A DNA stretch of 64,000 nucleotides from Arthrobacter sp. DWC3 (GCF_002929375.1 NZ_PJIP01000007.1:1-64000); one strand, 5' to 3'. Positions 28,528 to 37,881 are shown, numbered from the stretch's first letter. Numbers and translations are program-made. Notes: generated from the sequence alone by a model not told the origin.

Positions 28528-29318
28528 TGCGCATCGACGTCGTCTCCATCTTCCCGGAGTACCTCGCCGCCCTCGACCTGTCCCTGATCGGCAAGGCACG
28601 GCAGGACGGCCTGCTCGACGTGCGCGTCCACGACCTCCGTGCGTTCACGACCGACCGGCACCGGACGGTGGACGACACCCCCTACGGCGGCGGCGCCGGC
28701 ATGGTGATGAAGGCCGAACCGTGGGCCCTGGCCCTCGAGGCCGTGCTGGCCGAGGCGCCCGCGGCCCCGCGGCGGCCCACGCTCGTGGTCCCCTCGCCCG
28801 CCGGGGCGGTGTTCGACCAGGCCATGGCCCACGAGTTCGCCGAGCTCGACCACCTGGTCTTCGCGTGCGGCCGGTACGAGGGGATCGACGAACGCGCCAT
28901 CGACTGGGCGCGCGCGGCGTTCGACGTGCGACCGGTCTCACTCGGCGACTACGTCCTCAACGGCGGGGAAGTGGCCGTCCTCGCCATGGTCGAGGCCGTG
29001 GGCAGGCTCATCCCTGGGGTCGTCGGCAACCCCGAGTCGCTCGTCGAGGAGTCACACGCCGACGGACTGCTCGAATACCCCGTGTACACCAAGCCGTCGT
29101 CGTGGCGGGGCCGGGACGTCCCCGAGGTGCTGCTCAGCGGCAACCACGCGAGGATCGCCCAGTGGCGGCGCCTGGAGCAGTTCCACCGGACGGCGGACCG
29201 GCGGCCCGACCTGCTCGCCGCCGTCGACGCCGCCGCCCTGACCAGGGCCGACCTCACGGCGCTGCGCGCGGCGGGGTTCGACGTCGTCGACGGCAGGCTC
29301 ACGCGGATCGCGCATTAA
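28527..29318 (+). CDS. trmD: tRNA (guanine-N1)-methyltransferase
   Basis: A 263-residue SPOUT-class enzyme that makes m1G37 next to the anticodon, preventing frameshifts. [34 protein letters not shown] and [11 protein letters not shown] (the trefoil-knot SAM site) are all present. GTG start overlapping the rimM stop by one base shows tight coupling. It ends 215 bp before rplS, which appears to have its own leader. Confidence 0.97.
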   Translation: MRIDVVSIFPEYLAALDLSLIGKARQDGLLDVRVHDLRAFTTDRHRTVDDTPYGGGAGMVMKAEPWALALEAVLAEAPAAPRRPTLVVPSPAGAVFDQAMAHEFAELDHLVFACGRYEGIDERAIDWARAAFDVRPVSLGDYVLNGGEVAVLAMVEAVGRLIPGVVGNPESLVEESHADGLLEYPVYTKPSSWRGRDVPEVLLSGNHARIAQWRRLEQFHRTADRRPDLLAAVDAAALTRADLTALRAAGFDVVDGRLTRIAH

Positions 29319-29339
29319 CGGTTGACGGTGCCGCTGTGG

Positions 29340-29345
29340 AATAAT
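29340..29345 (+). promoter_or_regulatory. Possible -10 (AATAAT) of rplS
   Basis: AATAAT is one base off TATAAT, preceded at 19 bases by TTAACG. It would give rplS a ~180-nt leader. The leader holds no recognised RNA family. Confidence 0.3.
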
Positions 29346-29533
29346 CGGAGATTGTGCCCACTGGGCCGGACCCTGCCACAGGGGGTGTCCAGCCAACAGT
29401 TCGCGCGCACCGGCCGCCGACTCTCCGGATCGGCCGGGAAACCTGCTTCGGCGGCATTGCCGGGACCCCGCGTCCTGTCCTTGACCGCCGTGACCAACGT
29501 GAATGACCTGTGGCGTTCACCAGGAGAATCAGC

Positions 29534-29893
29534 ATGCATATCCTCGACTCCGTCGACGCCGGATCCTTCCGCGACAACATCCCCGACTTCCGCGCCGGCG
29601 ACACCGTCAACGTCCACGTCAACATCATCGAAGGCAAGAACACCCGTGTTCAGATCTTCAAGGGCTTCGTCGTCGGCCGCCAGGGCGACGGCATCCGCGA
29701 GACGTTCACGGTCCGCAAGGTGAGCTTCGGCGTCGGCGTGGAGCGTACGTTCCCCGTCCACAGCCCGGTCCTCGACCGGATCGAAGTCGTCTCCAAGGGC
29801 GACGTGCGCCGCGCGAAGCTGTACTACATGCGCGAACTGCGCGGCAAGGCAGCCAAGATCAAGGAAAAGCGCGACCCCAAGACGGTCAAGTAA
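29534..29893 (+). CDS. rplS: 50S ribosomal protein L19
   Basis: A 119-residue L19 at the subunit interface ([29 protein letters not shown]). The ATG follows CAGGAG, which selects it over an upstream in-frame start. The signal peptidase gene begins 7 bases after its stop, so the lepB pair is likely transcribed with it. Confidence 0.97.
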   Translation: MHILDSVDAGSFRDNIPDFRAGDTVNVHVNIIEGKNTRVQIFKGFVVGRQGDGIRETFTVRKVSFGVGVERTFPVHSPVLDRIEVVSKGDVRRAKLYYMRELRGKAAKIKEKRDPKTVK

Positions 29894-29900
29894 CCCCCTG

Positions 29901-30590
29901 GTGCAGTCCACCCCCGCTTCCCGGTCCCCGGCCGGAGAGCACCCGAAACGCCGGTCCCATCCCGTGGGCTGGCGTTTCGTGTTCTCCGCCGTCGTCGTCG
30001 CCGTCCTCATCACCGGACTCGTGCGCGGATTCCTCGTCGACGTGTACTTCATCCCGTCCGCCTCGATGGAACCGCTGCTGTCCGAGGGTGACCGCGTGCT
30101 CGTCACCAAGCTGGAGGACACCCCCGGGGAGGTCCGCCGCGGCGACGTCGTCGTGTTCGACGGCCGCGGCTCGTTCGATCCCATCACCGACCCCCGCGGC
30201 CTGCCCCAGCGCGTCGTTGCGGGCGCGGGCCAGTGGCTGGGGCTCACCGGCAGCGACACCGTGTACGTCAAGCGCGTGATCGGCGTCGGTGGGGACCGCG
30301 TGACGTGCTGCGCCGACGACGGCCGCCTGACGGTCAACGGGACCGCGATCGACGAACCGTACGTGCGTCCGGGCGACGCGCCGAGCGAGGACACGTTCGA
30401 CGTCGTCGTCCCGGAGGGACGGCTGTGGCTCCTCGGCGACCACCGCTCGGCGTCGGCGGACTCCCGCTCGCTGCTGGGCGCGCCGGGAGGAGGGCTCATC
30501 GCCGAGGATCGGATCATCGGTCGGGCCTTTCAGCTAGTCTGGCCACTTGACCGGTTCGCCCCGGTCGAGCGGCCCGCGACGACCCCCTAG
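29901..30590 (+). CDS. lepB: Signal peptidase I (first of two tandem copies)
   Basis: A 229-residue membrane serine protease that removes signal peptides on the outer face of the membrane. One transmembrane segment (~25-42) is followed by box B PSASMEP with nucleophile S55, the general-base lysine K124 in YVKRVIGVGGD, and GDHRSASADSR. N-terminal tail is short and Arg/Pro-rich. It follows rplS closely and is followed by a second lepB 76 bp on. The two share motifs but differ in the N-terminal half, so they are diverged paralogues. Confidence 0.93.
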   Translation: MQSTPASRSPAGEHPKRRSHPVGWRFVFSAVVVAVLITGLVRGFLVDVYFIPSASMEPLLSEGDRVLVTKLEDTPGEVRRGDVVVFDGRGSFDPITDPRGLPQRVVAGAGQWLGLTGSDTVYVKRVIGVGGDRVTCCADDGRLTVNGTAIDEPYVRPGDAPSEDTFDVVVPEGRLWLLGDHRSASADSRSLLGAPGGGLIAEDRIIGRAFQLVWPLDRFAPVERPATTP

Positions 30591-30666
30591 CGGCACGGAC
30601 GCCGCACCAGCAGGACCGCACCCGGAGGTTGCGCCGGGTGTCACGACCACAGAGGAAACCTTTCAC

Positions 30667-31491
30667 ATGGCACGCAGCTTCCGCAGGAAGTCGCCCACGG
30701 GAGCCGAGGCCCCCGCAGCACACGCGTTCGAGCCGGGCACCGGTGCCGGCGGCGCGCCCGCGGACGACGCCTCACGGGACTCCTCGCGCGGCAGGAAGGA
30801 CGCCGACCGCGGCTTCGGGGCGTGGCTGAAGGAGATCGCCACGATCGTCGTGATCGCGCTGGTGCTGTCCTTCCTCATCAAGACCTTCCTGTTCCGGGCG
30901 TTCTTCATCCCGTCGGGCTCCATGGAGGAGACCCTCGAGATCGACGACCGCATCTTCGTCAACCAGCTCGTCCCGCAGCCCTTCGACCTCCAGCGCGGTG
31001 ACATCGTCGTCTTCCGCGACACCGAAGGGTGGCTGCCGCCCCAGGAGGAGGCGTCGGTCAGCTGGCTCAAGGAGGCGCTGATCTTCATGGGGCTCGCGCC
31101 GGACGAGTCCCAGCAGCACCTGGTCAAGCGCGTCATCGGGCTGCCCGGCGACCACGTCATCTGCTGCGACGCCCAGGGCCGGATCACCGTCAACGGGGAA
31201 CCGCTCGACGAGCCCTACCTCTTCCCCGGCGCAACCCCCTCGGACCTCCCGTTCGACGTCGTGGTGCCCGACGGCAAGGTCTGGGTCATGGGCGATCACC
31301 GGAACGCGTCCGCGGACTCGCGCGCCAACCGGGACAAGCCCGGCGAGGGCTTCGTCACCATCGACGACATCGAGGGCAAGGCCGCCGTCATCGCCTGGCC
31401 CCTGAACCGCATCGGGTTCCTCGGGAACCACCCGGACGTCTTCGACGGCGTCCCGGAGCCCGGGCCCGCGGCGGCTCCGGGAGGATCATGA
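30667..31491 (+). CDS. lepB: Signal peptidase I (second tandem copy)
   Basis: A 274-residue type I signal peptidase. A ~50-residue hydrophilic cytoplasmic tail precedes the single membrane span (~57-76). Catalytic S85 lies in PSGSMEE, K154 in [11 protein letters not shown], and [11 protein letters not shown] closes the active site. The longer tail and an insert around residues 120-150 distinguish it from the upstream copy. The stop overlaps the rnhB start (ATGA). Duplicated lepB next to rplS occurs in several Micrococcales. Confidence 0.94.
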   Translation: MARSFRRKSPTGAEAPAAHAFEPGTGAGGAPADDASRDSSRGRKDADRGFGAWLKEIATIVVIALVLSFLIKTFLFRAFFIPSGSMEETLEIDDRIFVNQLVPQPFDLQRGDIVVFRDTEGWLPPQEEASVSWLKEALIFMGLAPDESQQHLVKRVIGLPGDHVICCDAQGRITVNGEPLDEPYLFPGATPSDLPFDVVVPDGKVWVMGDHRNASADSRANRDKPGEGFVTIDDIEGKAAVIAWPLNRIGFLGNHPDVFDGVPEPGPAAAPGGS

Positions 31492-32231
31492 CCCCGCTGC
31501 AGAAGAAGCGGGCCGCCACGCCCACCCTGAGCGTCGAGCGGTCGTTCGCCGCCGCCGGGCACCGGTACATCGCCGGGTGCGACGAGGTGGGCAGGGGAGC
31601 GCTGGCCGGGCCGGTCTCCGTCGGGATCGTCGTCGTCGACCTCGACGCCGCGCGGAGCCTGCCTGGGGTGCGCGACAGCAAGCTGCTGCTGCCCGCGCAC
31701 CGCGAGGCGCTGGTACCGCGCATCCGCCGCTGGTCCGTGGCCTGCGCCGTGGGCCACGCCTCGGCGGCCGAGATCGACGAGCACGGACTCATGGCCGCCC
31801 TGCGCGCCGCCGGCGCCCGGGCGTGGGCGTCGGTCCTCGACACCGTCACCCCCGACGCCGTCATCCTCGACGGCAACCACGACTGGCTCTCGGCGCGGTC
31901 CCAGGGCCTGCTGTCCGACACGGGGGACGGCGGGCCCGCGCCCGTCGGGCCCGGAGGCTGCACCGCCCCGGTGCACACCCGCATCAAGGCGGACCTGAAG
32001 TGCCAGAGCGTCGCGGCCGCGAGCGTGCTGGCCAAGGTGGAGCGCGACGCCCGGATGGTGTCCCTCGCCGCGACCCATCCCGCGTTCGGGTGGGACGGGA
32101 ACAAGGGGTACGCCACCGAGGCGCACCGCGCGGCGATCGACGCCGTCGGACCGAGCGACCATCACCGGAGGACCTGGCGCCTGGGACGTGCGGACGCGCC
32201 CGGCACAGCACGCATGGAAAGTGGAGGATGA
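31488..32231 (+). CDS. rnhB: Ribonuclease HII
   Basis: A 247-residue enzyme that cuts RNA in RNA-DNA hybrids and excises single ribonucleotides. Active-site D32 and E33 are in [13 protein letters not shown]; the second acidic cluster is VILDGNHDW, and [21 protein letters not shown] follows. An insert of ~15 Gly/Pro-rich residues ([14 protein letters not shown]) sits just before KADLK. ATG overlaps the lepB stop by 4 bp. A type I RNase H fused to another domain is encoded at 56.5 kb, so both classes are present. Confidence 0.95.
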   Translation: MTPLQKKRAATPTLSVERSFAAAGHRYIAGCDEVGRGALAGPVSVGIVVVDLDAARSLPGVRDSKLLLPAHREALVPRIRRWSVACAVGHASAAEIDEHGLMAALRAAGARAWASVLDTVTPDAVILDGNHDWLSARSQGLLSDTGDGGPAPVGPGGCTAPVHTRIKADLKCQSVAAASVLAKVERDARMVSLAATHPAFGWDGNKGYATEAHRAAIDAVGPSDHHRRTWRLGRADAPGTARMESGG

Positions 32232-32238
32232 TGAACGG

Positions 32239-32565
32239 ATGAGTGCCGAGGATCTTGAGAACTACGAAACCGACATGGAGCTCCAGCTCTACCGCGAGTA
32301 CCGGGACGTCGTAGGGCTCTTCAGCTACGTCGTCGAGACCGAACGCCGCTTCTACCTGGCGAACAACGTCGACCTGCAGGCACGGTCGGCCGACGGCGAG
32401 GTCTACTTCGACCTGACGCTGCAGGACGCCTGGGTGTGGGACGTCTACCGGTCGGCGCGGTTCGTGAAGAACGTCCGCGTGATCACCTTCAAGGACGTCA
32501 ACGTGGAGGAGCTGTCGAAGTCCGACGACATCGCGCTCCCGAAGGACGGCACGCTGGGCAACTGA
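32239..32565 (+). CDS. DUF2469 family protein
   Basis: A 108-residue acidic protein conserved in actinobacteria, nearly always between rnhB and yraN (MSAEDLENYETDMELQLYREYRDVV). No enzymatic motif is known. The ATG lies 7 bp after the rnhB stop, so it is part of that operon. It is preceded by GGATGATGAACGG rather than a strong Shine-Dalgarno. Function unknown. Confidence 0.93.
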   Translation: MSAEDLENYETDMELQLYREYRDVVGLFSYVVETERRFYLANNVDLQARSADGEVYFDLTLQDAWVWDVYRSARFVKNVRVITFKDVNVEELSKSDDIALPKDGTLGN

Positions 32566-32590
32566 CGCCCGGCGCGTCGCACCCTCCGGG

Positions 32591-32890
32591 TCAGGCGGTC
32601 GGGCTGTCGTCCGTCGCTCCGTAGGGGAAGGCGTCGTCGCCGTCGAGGGGCACGTCCGCCGCCTGCTCGAGGCGGTCCGCCTCGGAGCCGCCCGTCCCCT
32701 CGCCGGCGATCCCCCCGCCGGATCCGGTCCCGCCCTGCAGGGGGGCGGCCTGCTCCTGCAGGTCGGCCTCGGACCCTCCCGTCCCGCCGCCGACCGTCCC
32801 GCCGGACGCGGTGTCGGCTGCCTGGTCGGGGACGCCCTGCTCCTGCAGATCGGCATCGCTCCCGGCGGGCAGGAAATCGTCTGTCGCCAC
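32591..32890 (-). CDS. Small acidic protein with three EADxxEQ repeats
   Basis: A 99-residue, Gly/Asp/Glu-rich, probably disordered protein with no cysteine and no hydrophobic core. The sequence contains three spaced copies of a short motif: SDADLQEQ (~11-18), SEADLQEQ (~40-47) and SEADRLEQ (~71-78), separated by Gly-rich linkers. Similar EADxxEQ motifs recur in many uncharacterised actinobacterial small proteins. GTG start behind a strong GGAGGA. It is opposed to its neighbours, ending 26 bp from the DUF2469 stop. Function unknown; coding status rests on the ribosome site and the repeat pattern. Confidence 0.7.
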   Translation of the reverse strand: MATDDFLPAGSDADLQEQGVPDQAADTASGGTVGGGTGGSEADLQEQAAPLQGGTGSGGGIAGEGTGGSEADRLEQAADVPLDGDDAFPYGATDDSPTA

Positions 32891-33085
32891 GGTGTCCTCC
32901 TTCGGCTCGTGCGGGCGCCGCCACGGCGTCGCCCCACCACGGTACGAGGTGGGGCCCGCCGGATGCCACAGGTTTCTCCGGCTGCGCCCTCCCCTCGCCG
33001 CCCGGGGCCGCGGTTGTCCACATAGCTGCCCGTGAGGCCGTGCACCCTCGCCGAATCCCCGAGTCTGGTGGAGGAGGTGAGGCCC

Positions 33086-33442
33086 ATGCTGGCCAAGGAT
33101 CAACTGGGACGTCGCGGGGAAGCGATGGCCGCCGTCTACCTGCAACGGGCGGGGCTGAGGATCGTGGACCGCAACTGGCGGTGCCCGGCGGGGGAGATCG
33201 ACCTCGTGGCGGTCGACGGCTCCACGCTCGTGATCGTCGAGGTGAAGACGCGGAGCTCGGACGATTTCGGGCAGCCGCTGGAGGCCATCACGGCGGCCAA
33301 GCTCGAACGGTTGTACCTGCTGGCATCGAAGTGGGCCCGGGCCCACGACCTGAGATTCAGCGGATTCCGCATCGACGCCGTCGGCGTGCTCGACGACGGG
33401 TCGGGCACCCCGCGGATCGAACACGTCAGGGCCCTGATCTGA
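33086..33442 (+). CDS. YraN/UPF0102 family nuclease-like protein
   Basis: A 118-residue UPF0102 protein with a PD-(D/E)xK-like core: GEAMAAVYLQRAGL, then GEIDLVAVDG and IVEVKTRS, matching endonuclease-fold residues E, D and ExK. Its role is not established; it is always linked to comM and dprA, suggesting a part in DNA processing. ATG at 33086 is taken because GGAGGAGGTG precedes it; in-frame codons extend 18 residues further upstream. Its TGA overlaps the comM ATG. Confidence 0.9.
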   Translation: MLAKDQLGRRGEAMAAVYLQRAGLRIVDRNWRCPAGEIDLVAVDGSTLVIVEVKTRSSDDFGQPLEAITAAKLERLYLLASKWARAHDLRFSGFRIDAVGVLDDGSGTPRIEHVRALI

Positions 33443-34977
33443 TGGCGCTCGGACGGACGTACGCGGTGTCCCTCGTCGGCATGAACGGGCACGTCGTCGA
33501 GGTCGAGGCGGACATCGGGCAGACCCTTCCGGCGTTCGTGCTGCTCGGACTTCCCGACGCCTCCCTCAACGAGGCCAAGGACCGTATCCGGGCCGCGGCC
33601 CGCAACGCCGGCGTCCCGCTCAGCCGGCGCAAGATCACGGTGAACCTCATCCCGGCCTCCCTGCCCAAGCGCGGGTCCGCCTTCGACCTCGCGATCGTCA
33701 TGTCGGCGCTGTCAGCCGCCGGCGACGTCCGCGGCTGCGGCACCACGGTCTTCCTCGCGGAGCTGGGCCTCGACGGGCAGCTCCGGCCCGTGCGCGGTGT
33801 GCTGCCGGCGGTGATGGCGGCCGTCCACGCCGGACACCGGAGCATCGTGGTTGCCGAGGAGAACGCCGCCGAGGCCGCGCTCGTCCCGACGGCCGGGGTC
33901 CGTTCCTTCCGGACGCTCGCCGAGGTGGCCCTCGCCTTCGGCGCCGATGCGGCTCTGGTGCGCCTGCCGGACCCGGTGGACCGCGGCGGTCCCGGACCCG
34001 CGGCGGTCCCGTCCGAGCCCTGGAAGGACCTCTCGGACATCGCAGGACAGCACGAGGCCCGCTTCGCGCTCGAGATCGCGGCGGCGGGGTCCCACCACCT
34101 GCTCATGGTGGGACCGCCCGGCGCGGGGAAGACGATGCTCGCGGAGCGCCTGCCCGGCATCCTGCCCGACCTCGAGGACGAGCAGGCGATGGAGGTGACC
34201 GCGATCCACAGCCTCAGCGGTGACCGCCACTGCACGCAACTCGTCCGCAAGCCGCCGTTCGAGAGCCCGCACCATACGGCGACGCCCGCGTCGATCATCG
34301 GCGGCGGCAGCGGCATCCCGAGACCCGGCGCGGCGTCGAGGGCCCACCGTGGCATCCTGTTCCTCGACGAGGCACCCGAATACGAACGCCGCGTCCTCGA
34401 GGCGCTGCGCGAGCCGCTCGAGAGTGGTCGCCTCGTCCTCCACCGCGCGTCGGGGACGGCGTCCTACCCGGCCCGGTTCCAGCTCGTCCTCGCGCTCAAC
34501 CCCTGTCCCTGCGGGCTGGCCAGCGGCAAGGGGATCGACTGCATGTGCACGGCCCAGCAGCGCAGGAGGTACTTCAACCGGCTGTCGGGCCCCCTGCTGG
34601 ACCGCGTCGACCTCCAAGTGGCCGTGCGGAGGGTGAGCCTCGCGGACTACGCGGACACCAGGGGCGCCGAGACGTCCGCCGCCGTCGCCACCCGGGTGAC
34701 CGACGCACGCGCGGCACAGCGGGACAGGCTGCGGCGCTGGGGCTGCGCCACGAACGCCGAAGTCCAGGGCCGCGTCCTGCGCGGTGAGCTCGCCCTGCCG
34801 CGGACCGTGACGGCGTCCCTGGACACGGCGCTGGACAGGAACCTCGTCAGCGCGCGGGGCTGGGACAGGGTACTCCGTGTCGCCTGGACGATCGCCGATC
34901 TGGCCGGCCGTGCACGGCCCACGGCGGACGACGTCGTCACGGCCCTGGCATTCCGCATCCAGGAGCGTGCGGCGTGA
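33442..34977 (+). CDS. YifB/ComM-type Mg-chelatase-like AAA+ ATPase
   Basis: A 511-residue AAA+ protein. An N-terminal Lon-protease-like fold (1-175, NEAKDRIRAAARNAG) is followed by the ATPase: Walker A GPPGAGKT (224-231), Walker B ILFLDEAPEY, and the cysteine pair CPCG before the C-terminal Mg-chelatase domain. ComM in Haemophilus is a branch-migration helicase used in natural transformation. It is coupled to yraN (TGATG) and overlaps dprA by 4 bp, a DNA-processing operon. Whether this organism is transformable is not shown. Confidence 0.94.
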   Translation: MALGRTYAVSLVGMNGHVVEVEADIGQTLPAFVLLGLPDASLNEAKDRIRAAARNAGVPLSRRKITVNLIPASLPKRGSAFDLAIVMSALSAAGDVRGCGTTVFLAELGLDGQLRPVRGVLPAVMAAVHAGHRSIVVAEENAAEAALVPTAGVRSFRTLAEVALAFGADAALVRLPDPVDRGGPGPAAVPSEPWKDLSDIAGQHEARFALEIAAAGSHHLLMVGPPGAGKTMLAERLPGILPDLEDEQAMEVTAIHSLSGDRHCTQLVRKPPFESPHHTATPASIIGGGSGIPRPGAASRAHRGILFLDEAPEYERRVLEALREPLESGRLVLHRASGTASYPARFQLVLALNPCPCGLASGKGIDCMCTAQQRRRYFNRLSGPLLDRVDLQVAVRRVSLADYADTRGAETSAAVATRVTDARAAQRDRLRRWGCATNAEVQGRVLRGELALPRTVTASLDTALDRNLVSARGWDRVLRVAWTIADLAGRARPTADDVVTALAFRIQERAA

Positions 34978-36170
34978 GCCGGGCGGCCGAGGACGGCATC
35001 GCACGGGCAGCCCTCTCACGGCTGTTCGAACCGTCGGACACCGTCGGCATGGCACTGGTGGCGGTCGTCGGCCCGATCCAGGCGCTGCGCATCGTCCGCG
35101 GTGAGACCGCTGTGTGTTCCGCCGACCGGCGCCTCCTGAGGGAGGCGCTCGATCTGCCCGACGGCGCCAGGGATCCGCTGGAGGAGGGTCTGGCCCGCTG
35201 GGGTCCGCGCGTGAACGACCTCGCGCCCGCGCGGGACCTCGCCACCCTCGAGAGGCTCGGCGGCAGGCTCGTCACGCCGGAGACGGAGGACTGGCCGGAA
35301 GCGCTGGACGACCTGCAGCTCGCTCGGCCCCTGTGCCTGTGGGTGAGGGGACGGGCGGCCATCCCGGAGCAGGCGCGCATCGCCGCCATCGTCGGCTCGA
35401 GGGACAGCACCGCCTACGGGGCGTCGGTGGCCACCGAGCTCGCGGCCGGCCTCGCCCCGCGCGGCTACTCGGTGGTCTCCGGGGGAGCCTACGGCATAGA
35501 CGCCCAGGCCCACCGGGCCGCTCTCGCCTCCTCGCAGGAGAGCGACATCCCGCCGACCATCGCCCTCCTGGCCTGCGGCGTGGACCGGTACTATCCCGCA
35601 GGCAACGAGGAGCTCCTCAGGACCATCGCGAGCAGGGGACTGCTGGTCTCCGAGGTACCGCCAGGAAGCTCCCCCACGCGCTACAGGTTCCTCCAGCGGA
35701 ACCGGCTGATCGCCGCCCTGAGCGCGGTGACGGTGGTCGTGGAGGCCCGCTGGCGGTCCGGTGCCCTGAACACGGCACACCATGCGGCCGGCCTGGGCCG
35801 TCCCGTCGGCGCGGTGCCCGGCTCCGTGCACTCGGTCAACTCGGCCGGGTGCCACCGGCTGCTCAGGGACGGCAGTGCGGTGTGCGTCACCGACGCCGCG
35901 GACGTCGCAGAACTCGCTGGCCCGCTCGGCAGCGAACCGTTCGGGGACAGGAGTACGGAGGGCGGTGAGGAGCGGCGTGTACAGGACGGGCTGTCGATCC
36001 CCGACCTGCTGCTGCTGGACGGCCTGCCCCTGCACGCCTCGACGACCGTCGACAAGCTGTCGGTCGTCGCCGGCCTGTCCGCGCGCCACGTCATCGGCGG
36101 ACTGGCGCGTCTCGAACTGGCCGGCCTCGCCGTCAGGACGGCGGGTGGCTGGCGTCGTCAGAAGGGCTGA
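34974..36170 (+). CDS. dprA: DNA-processing protein DprA
   Basis: A 398-residue Rossmann-fold protein that binds incoming single-stranded DNA and loads RecA. IVGSRDSTAYG and GAYGIDAQAHRAAL mark the DprA core, with ALLACGVDRYYPAGNEEL and NRLIAALSAVTVVVEA. A C-terminal winged-helix-like region (~340-395) ends in a basic tail. It starts inside the end of the comM-like gene (GTGA). Full length. Confidence 0.94.
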   Translation: MSRAAEDGIARAALSRLFEPSDTVGMALVAVVGPIQALRIVRGETAVCSADRRLLREALDLPDGARDPLEEGLARWGPRVNDLAPARDLATLERLGGRLVTPETEDWPEALDDLQLARPLCLWVRGRAAIPEQARIAAIVGSRDSTAYGASVATELAAGLAPRGYSVVSGGAYGIDAQAHRAALASSQESDIPPTIALLACGVDRYYPAGNEELLRTIASRGLLVSEVPPGSSPTRYRFLQRNRLIAALSAVTVVVEARWRSGALNTAHHAAGLGRPVGAVPGSVHSVNSAGCHRLLRDGSAVCVTDAADVAELAGPLGSEPFGDRSTEGGEERRVQDGLSIPDLLLLDGLPLHASTTVDKLSVVAGLSARHVIGGLARLELAGLAVRTAGGWRRQKG

Positions 36171-36182
36171 CGCCCCTCGATA

Positions 36183-36212
36183 CCACCCGCCGATCCCACC
36201 CGCCGATCCCAC
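36183..36212 (+). repeat. 13-bp tandem repeat before the alkyltransferase-like gene
   Basis: CCACCCGCCGATC occurs twice in a row followed by CCACC, immediately ahead of the AGGAGGA ribosome site. Origin by slippage is likely; effect on translation is unknown. Confidence 0.55.
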
Positions 36213-36223
36213 CAGGAGGACAC

Positions 36224-36790
36224 ATGACCAGCAGAAGCCCCGCCGTCCAGGCCGATCGATGGCACGTCGAGATCCCCACACCCGTCGGGGCGCTACGCGT
36301 GGTCACCGGTCCCACCGCGATCGTCGGCCTCTATCACGCCGACCATGCGCCGGAACCGCCTCCGCGGCTCCTCGGCCGGCACGTCGTCGTCCGCGCCGAG
36401 AGTGCATCGGGCCCTCCGACGCCGGAACCGGCCCTGGCCCTCCTGCACCGGGCGGAGGTGGAACTGGGGGAGTACTTCGCCCGCGTGCGCCACGAGTTCG
36501 CAGTGCCCGTCGACCTCCACGGCACCGACTTCCAGCGATCCGTCTGGGCCGCACTGCAGGACATCCCCTACGGGCAGCGGCGCAGTTACCACGACATCGC
36601 CGGTGACCTCGGCAATCCCCGGATGGGCCGGGCAGTCGGTGCAGCCGTGCGGGCCAACCCTGTGTCGATCATCGTCCCCGGACACCGCGTGGTCAGCAGG
36701 GCAGGGACGATTCTCGGCTACGCAGCGGGCACCGCGACCAAGACGGCCCTGCTCGACCTCGAGGCCGTTGTCCGGACCGCGCCGTCCTGA
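36224..36790 (+). CDS. Alkylguanine-DNA alkyltransferase homologue lacking the acceptor cysteine (PGHR)
   Basis: A 188-residue member of the Ogt/MGMT fold with a complete C-terminal DNA-binding domain: TDFQRSVWAALQDIPYGQRRSY with Y122, RAVGAAVRANPVSIIV with the arginine-finger helix and N145, then VPGHRVVSRAGTILGYAAG. The acceptor motif of active enzymes is PCHR; here codon 153 is GGA, so it reads PGHR and cannot take an alkyl group by the usual route. Alkyltransferase-like (ATL) proteins carry Trp or Ala at this site and flag lesions for excision repair; this may be an unusual ATL or a dead enzyme. ATG with strong AGGAGGA. Lies between dprA and xerC. Confidence 0.88.
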   Translation: MTSRSPAVQADRWHVEIPTPVGALRVVTGPTAIVGLYHADHAPEPPPRLLGRHVVVRAESASGPPTPEPALALLHRAEVELGEYFARVRHEFAVPVDLHGTDFQRSVWAALQDIPYGQRRSYHDIAGDLGNPRMGRAVGAAVRANPVSIIVPGHRVVSRAGTILGYAAGTATKTALLDLEAVVRTAPS

Positions 36791-36863
36791 TCCGTCGGCT
36801 GAGGCCACGGCCCTGTCGACGCTCCGTGCCGGTCAGGACGGCGATACTGGTACCGGAGGGACG

Positions 36864-37796
36864 ATGACACACGAGAACGCAGGAGCGCCCGATGTCCTGG
36901 AGGCAGCCGCCCAGGGCTTCGAGTTGTACCTGACGCGGGAACGCAACCGCTCGGCGCACACGGTCCGGGCCTACCGAAAGGACCTGGAGCTCTTCTTCGC
37001 CCATGCGGCGCGGTCCGGGGTGGTGGTGCTCGAGGATCTGGAGCTCCGTCACTTCCGGGCGTGGCTCGGAGCACTGGACGCCGCCGGCCTCTCGCGCGCA
37101 ACCATCGCACGCCGCGCCGCCTCGGTGCGGTCCTTCATGGACTGGGCCGTGCGGGAGGAGCTGATCCCGGCCAATCCCGCCCTCCGACTGCGGTCACCCA
37201 GGCGCAGCCGGTCCCTGCCGGCTGTCCTCAGCGCGCCGCAGACCGGGTCCCTGTTCGAGGACCTCGACGACCGGTCCGTCGCGGGTGACCCCTCCGAACT
37301 CCAGCGACGCGCCATGGTGGAGGTGCTGTACGCCACGGGCGTGCGCGTCGGGGAGCTCGTGGGCCTCGACCTCGACGACGTCGACACGGAGCGGCGCACC
37401 CTCCTGGTACTGGGCAAGGGCTCGAAGGAACGCACGGTCCCCTACGGGGTGCCGGCCGCTCACGCACTCGACGACTGGCTCCGCCGCGGCCGCCCCCGGT
37501 GGCTGACGGAGAAGAGCGGGCCTGCACTGTTCCTCGGCCGCCGCGGCGGGCGCATCGACCAGCGCGCCGTGCGCACCCAGGTCAAGGAGGCACTGGACGC
37601 CCTCGGCGATACTAGTGCGCGGGGGCCGCACGCGCTCCGGCACACCGCCGCCACCCACCTGCTCGACGGCGGCGCGGACCTGCGCGCGGTGCAGGAGCTG
37701 CTCGGGCACTCGAGCCTCGCCACGACGCAGCTCTACACGCACGTATCCGTCGACCGCCTCCGGCGCAGCTACGAGCAGGCCCACCCTCGCGCCTGA
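36864..37796 (+). CDS. xerC: Tyrosine recombinase of the XerC/XerD type
   Basis: A 310-residue site-specific recombinase that resolves chromosome dimers at dif. The core-binding domain (~12-105) precedes the catalytic domain with R161 (ATGVRVGEL), K185 (GKGSKER), H256/R259 (HALRHTAATHLL), H282 (LGHSS) and nucleophile Y291 (QLYTHV). All residues are intact. Position after dprA is the usual XerC place in actinobacteria. ATG behind CGGAGGG. No att-like repeat or phage gene is nearby, so it is housekeeping. XerC versus XerD is inferred from context. Confidence 0.93.
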   Translation: MTHENAGAPDVLEAAAQGFELYLTRERNRSAHTVRAYRKDLELFFAHAARSGVVVLEDLELRHFRAWLGALDAAGLSRATIARRAASVRSFMDWAVREELIPANPALRLRSPRRSRSLPAVLSAPQTGSLFEDLDDRSVAGDPSELQRRAMVEVLYATGVRVGELVGLDLDDVDTERRTLLVLGKGSKERTVPYGVPAAHALDDWLRRGRPRWLTEKSGPALFLGRRGGRIDQRAVRTQVKEALDALGDTSARGPHALRHTAATHLLDGGADLRAVQELLGHSSLATTQLYTHVSVDRLRRSYEQAHPRA

Positions 37797-37881
37797 CGCC
37801 CCGATGCCCCGCGGTCTCAGAGCGGGATGGACCTCGGTGGGGCACAGGACGCACTTAGTGGCCAAATTCACGTTCGTCCGG

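Noticed and set aside
36864-37796. XerC-like gene as an integrase of a mobile element
   Set aside because: Sits in the normal dprA neighbourhood with no att repeats, excisionase or cargo genes.
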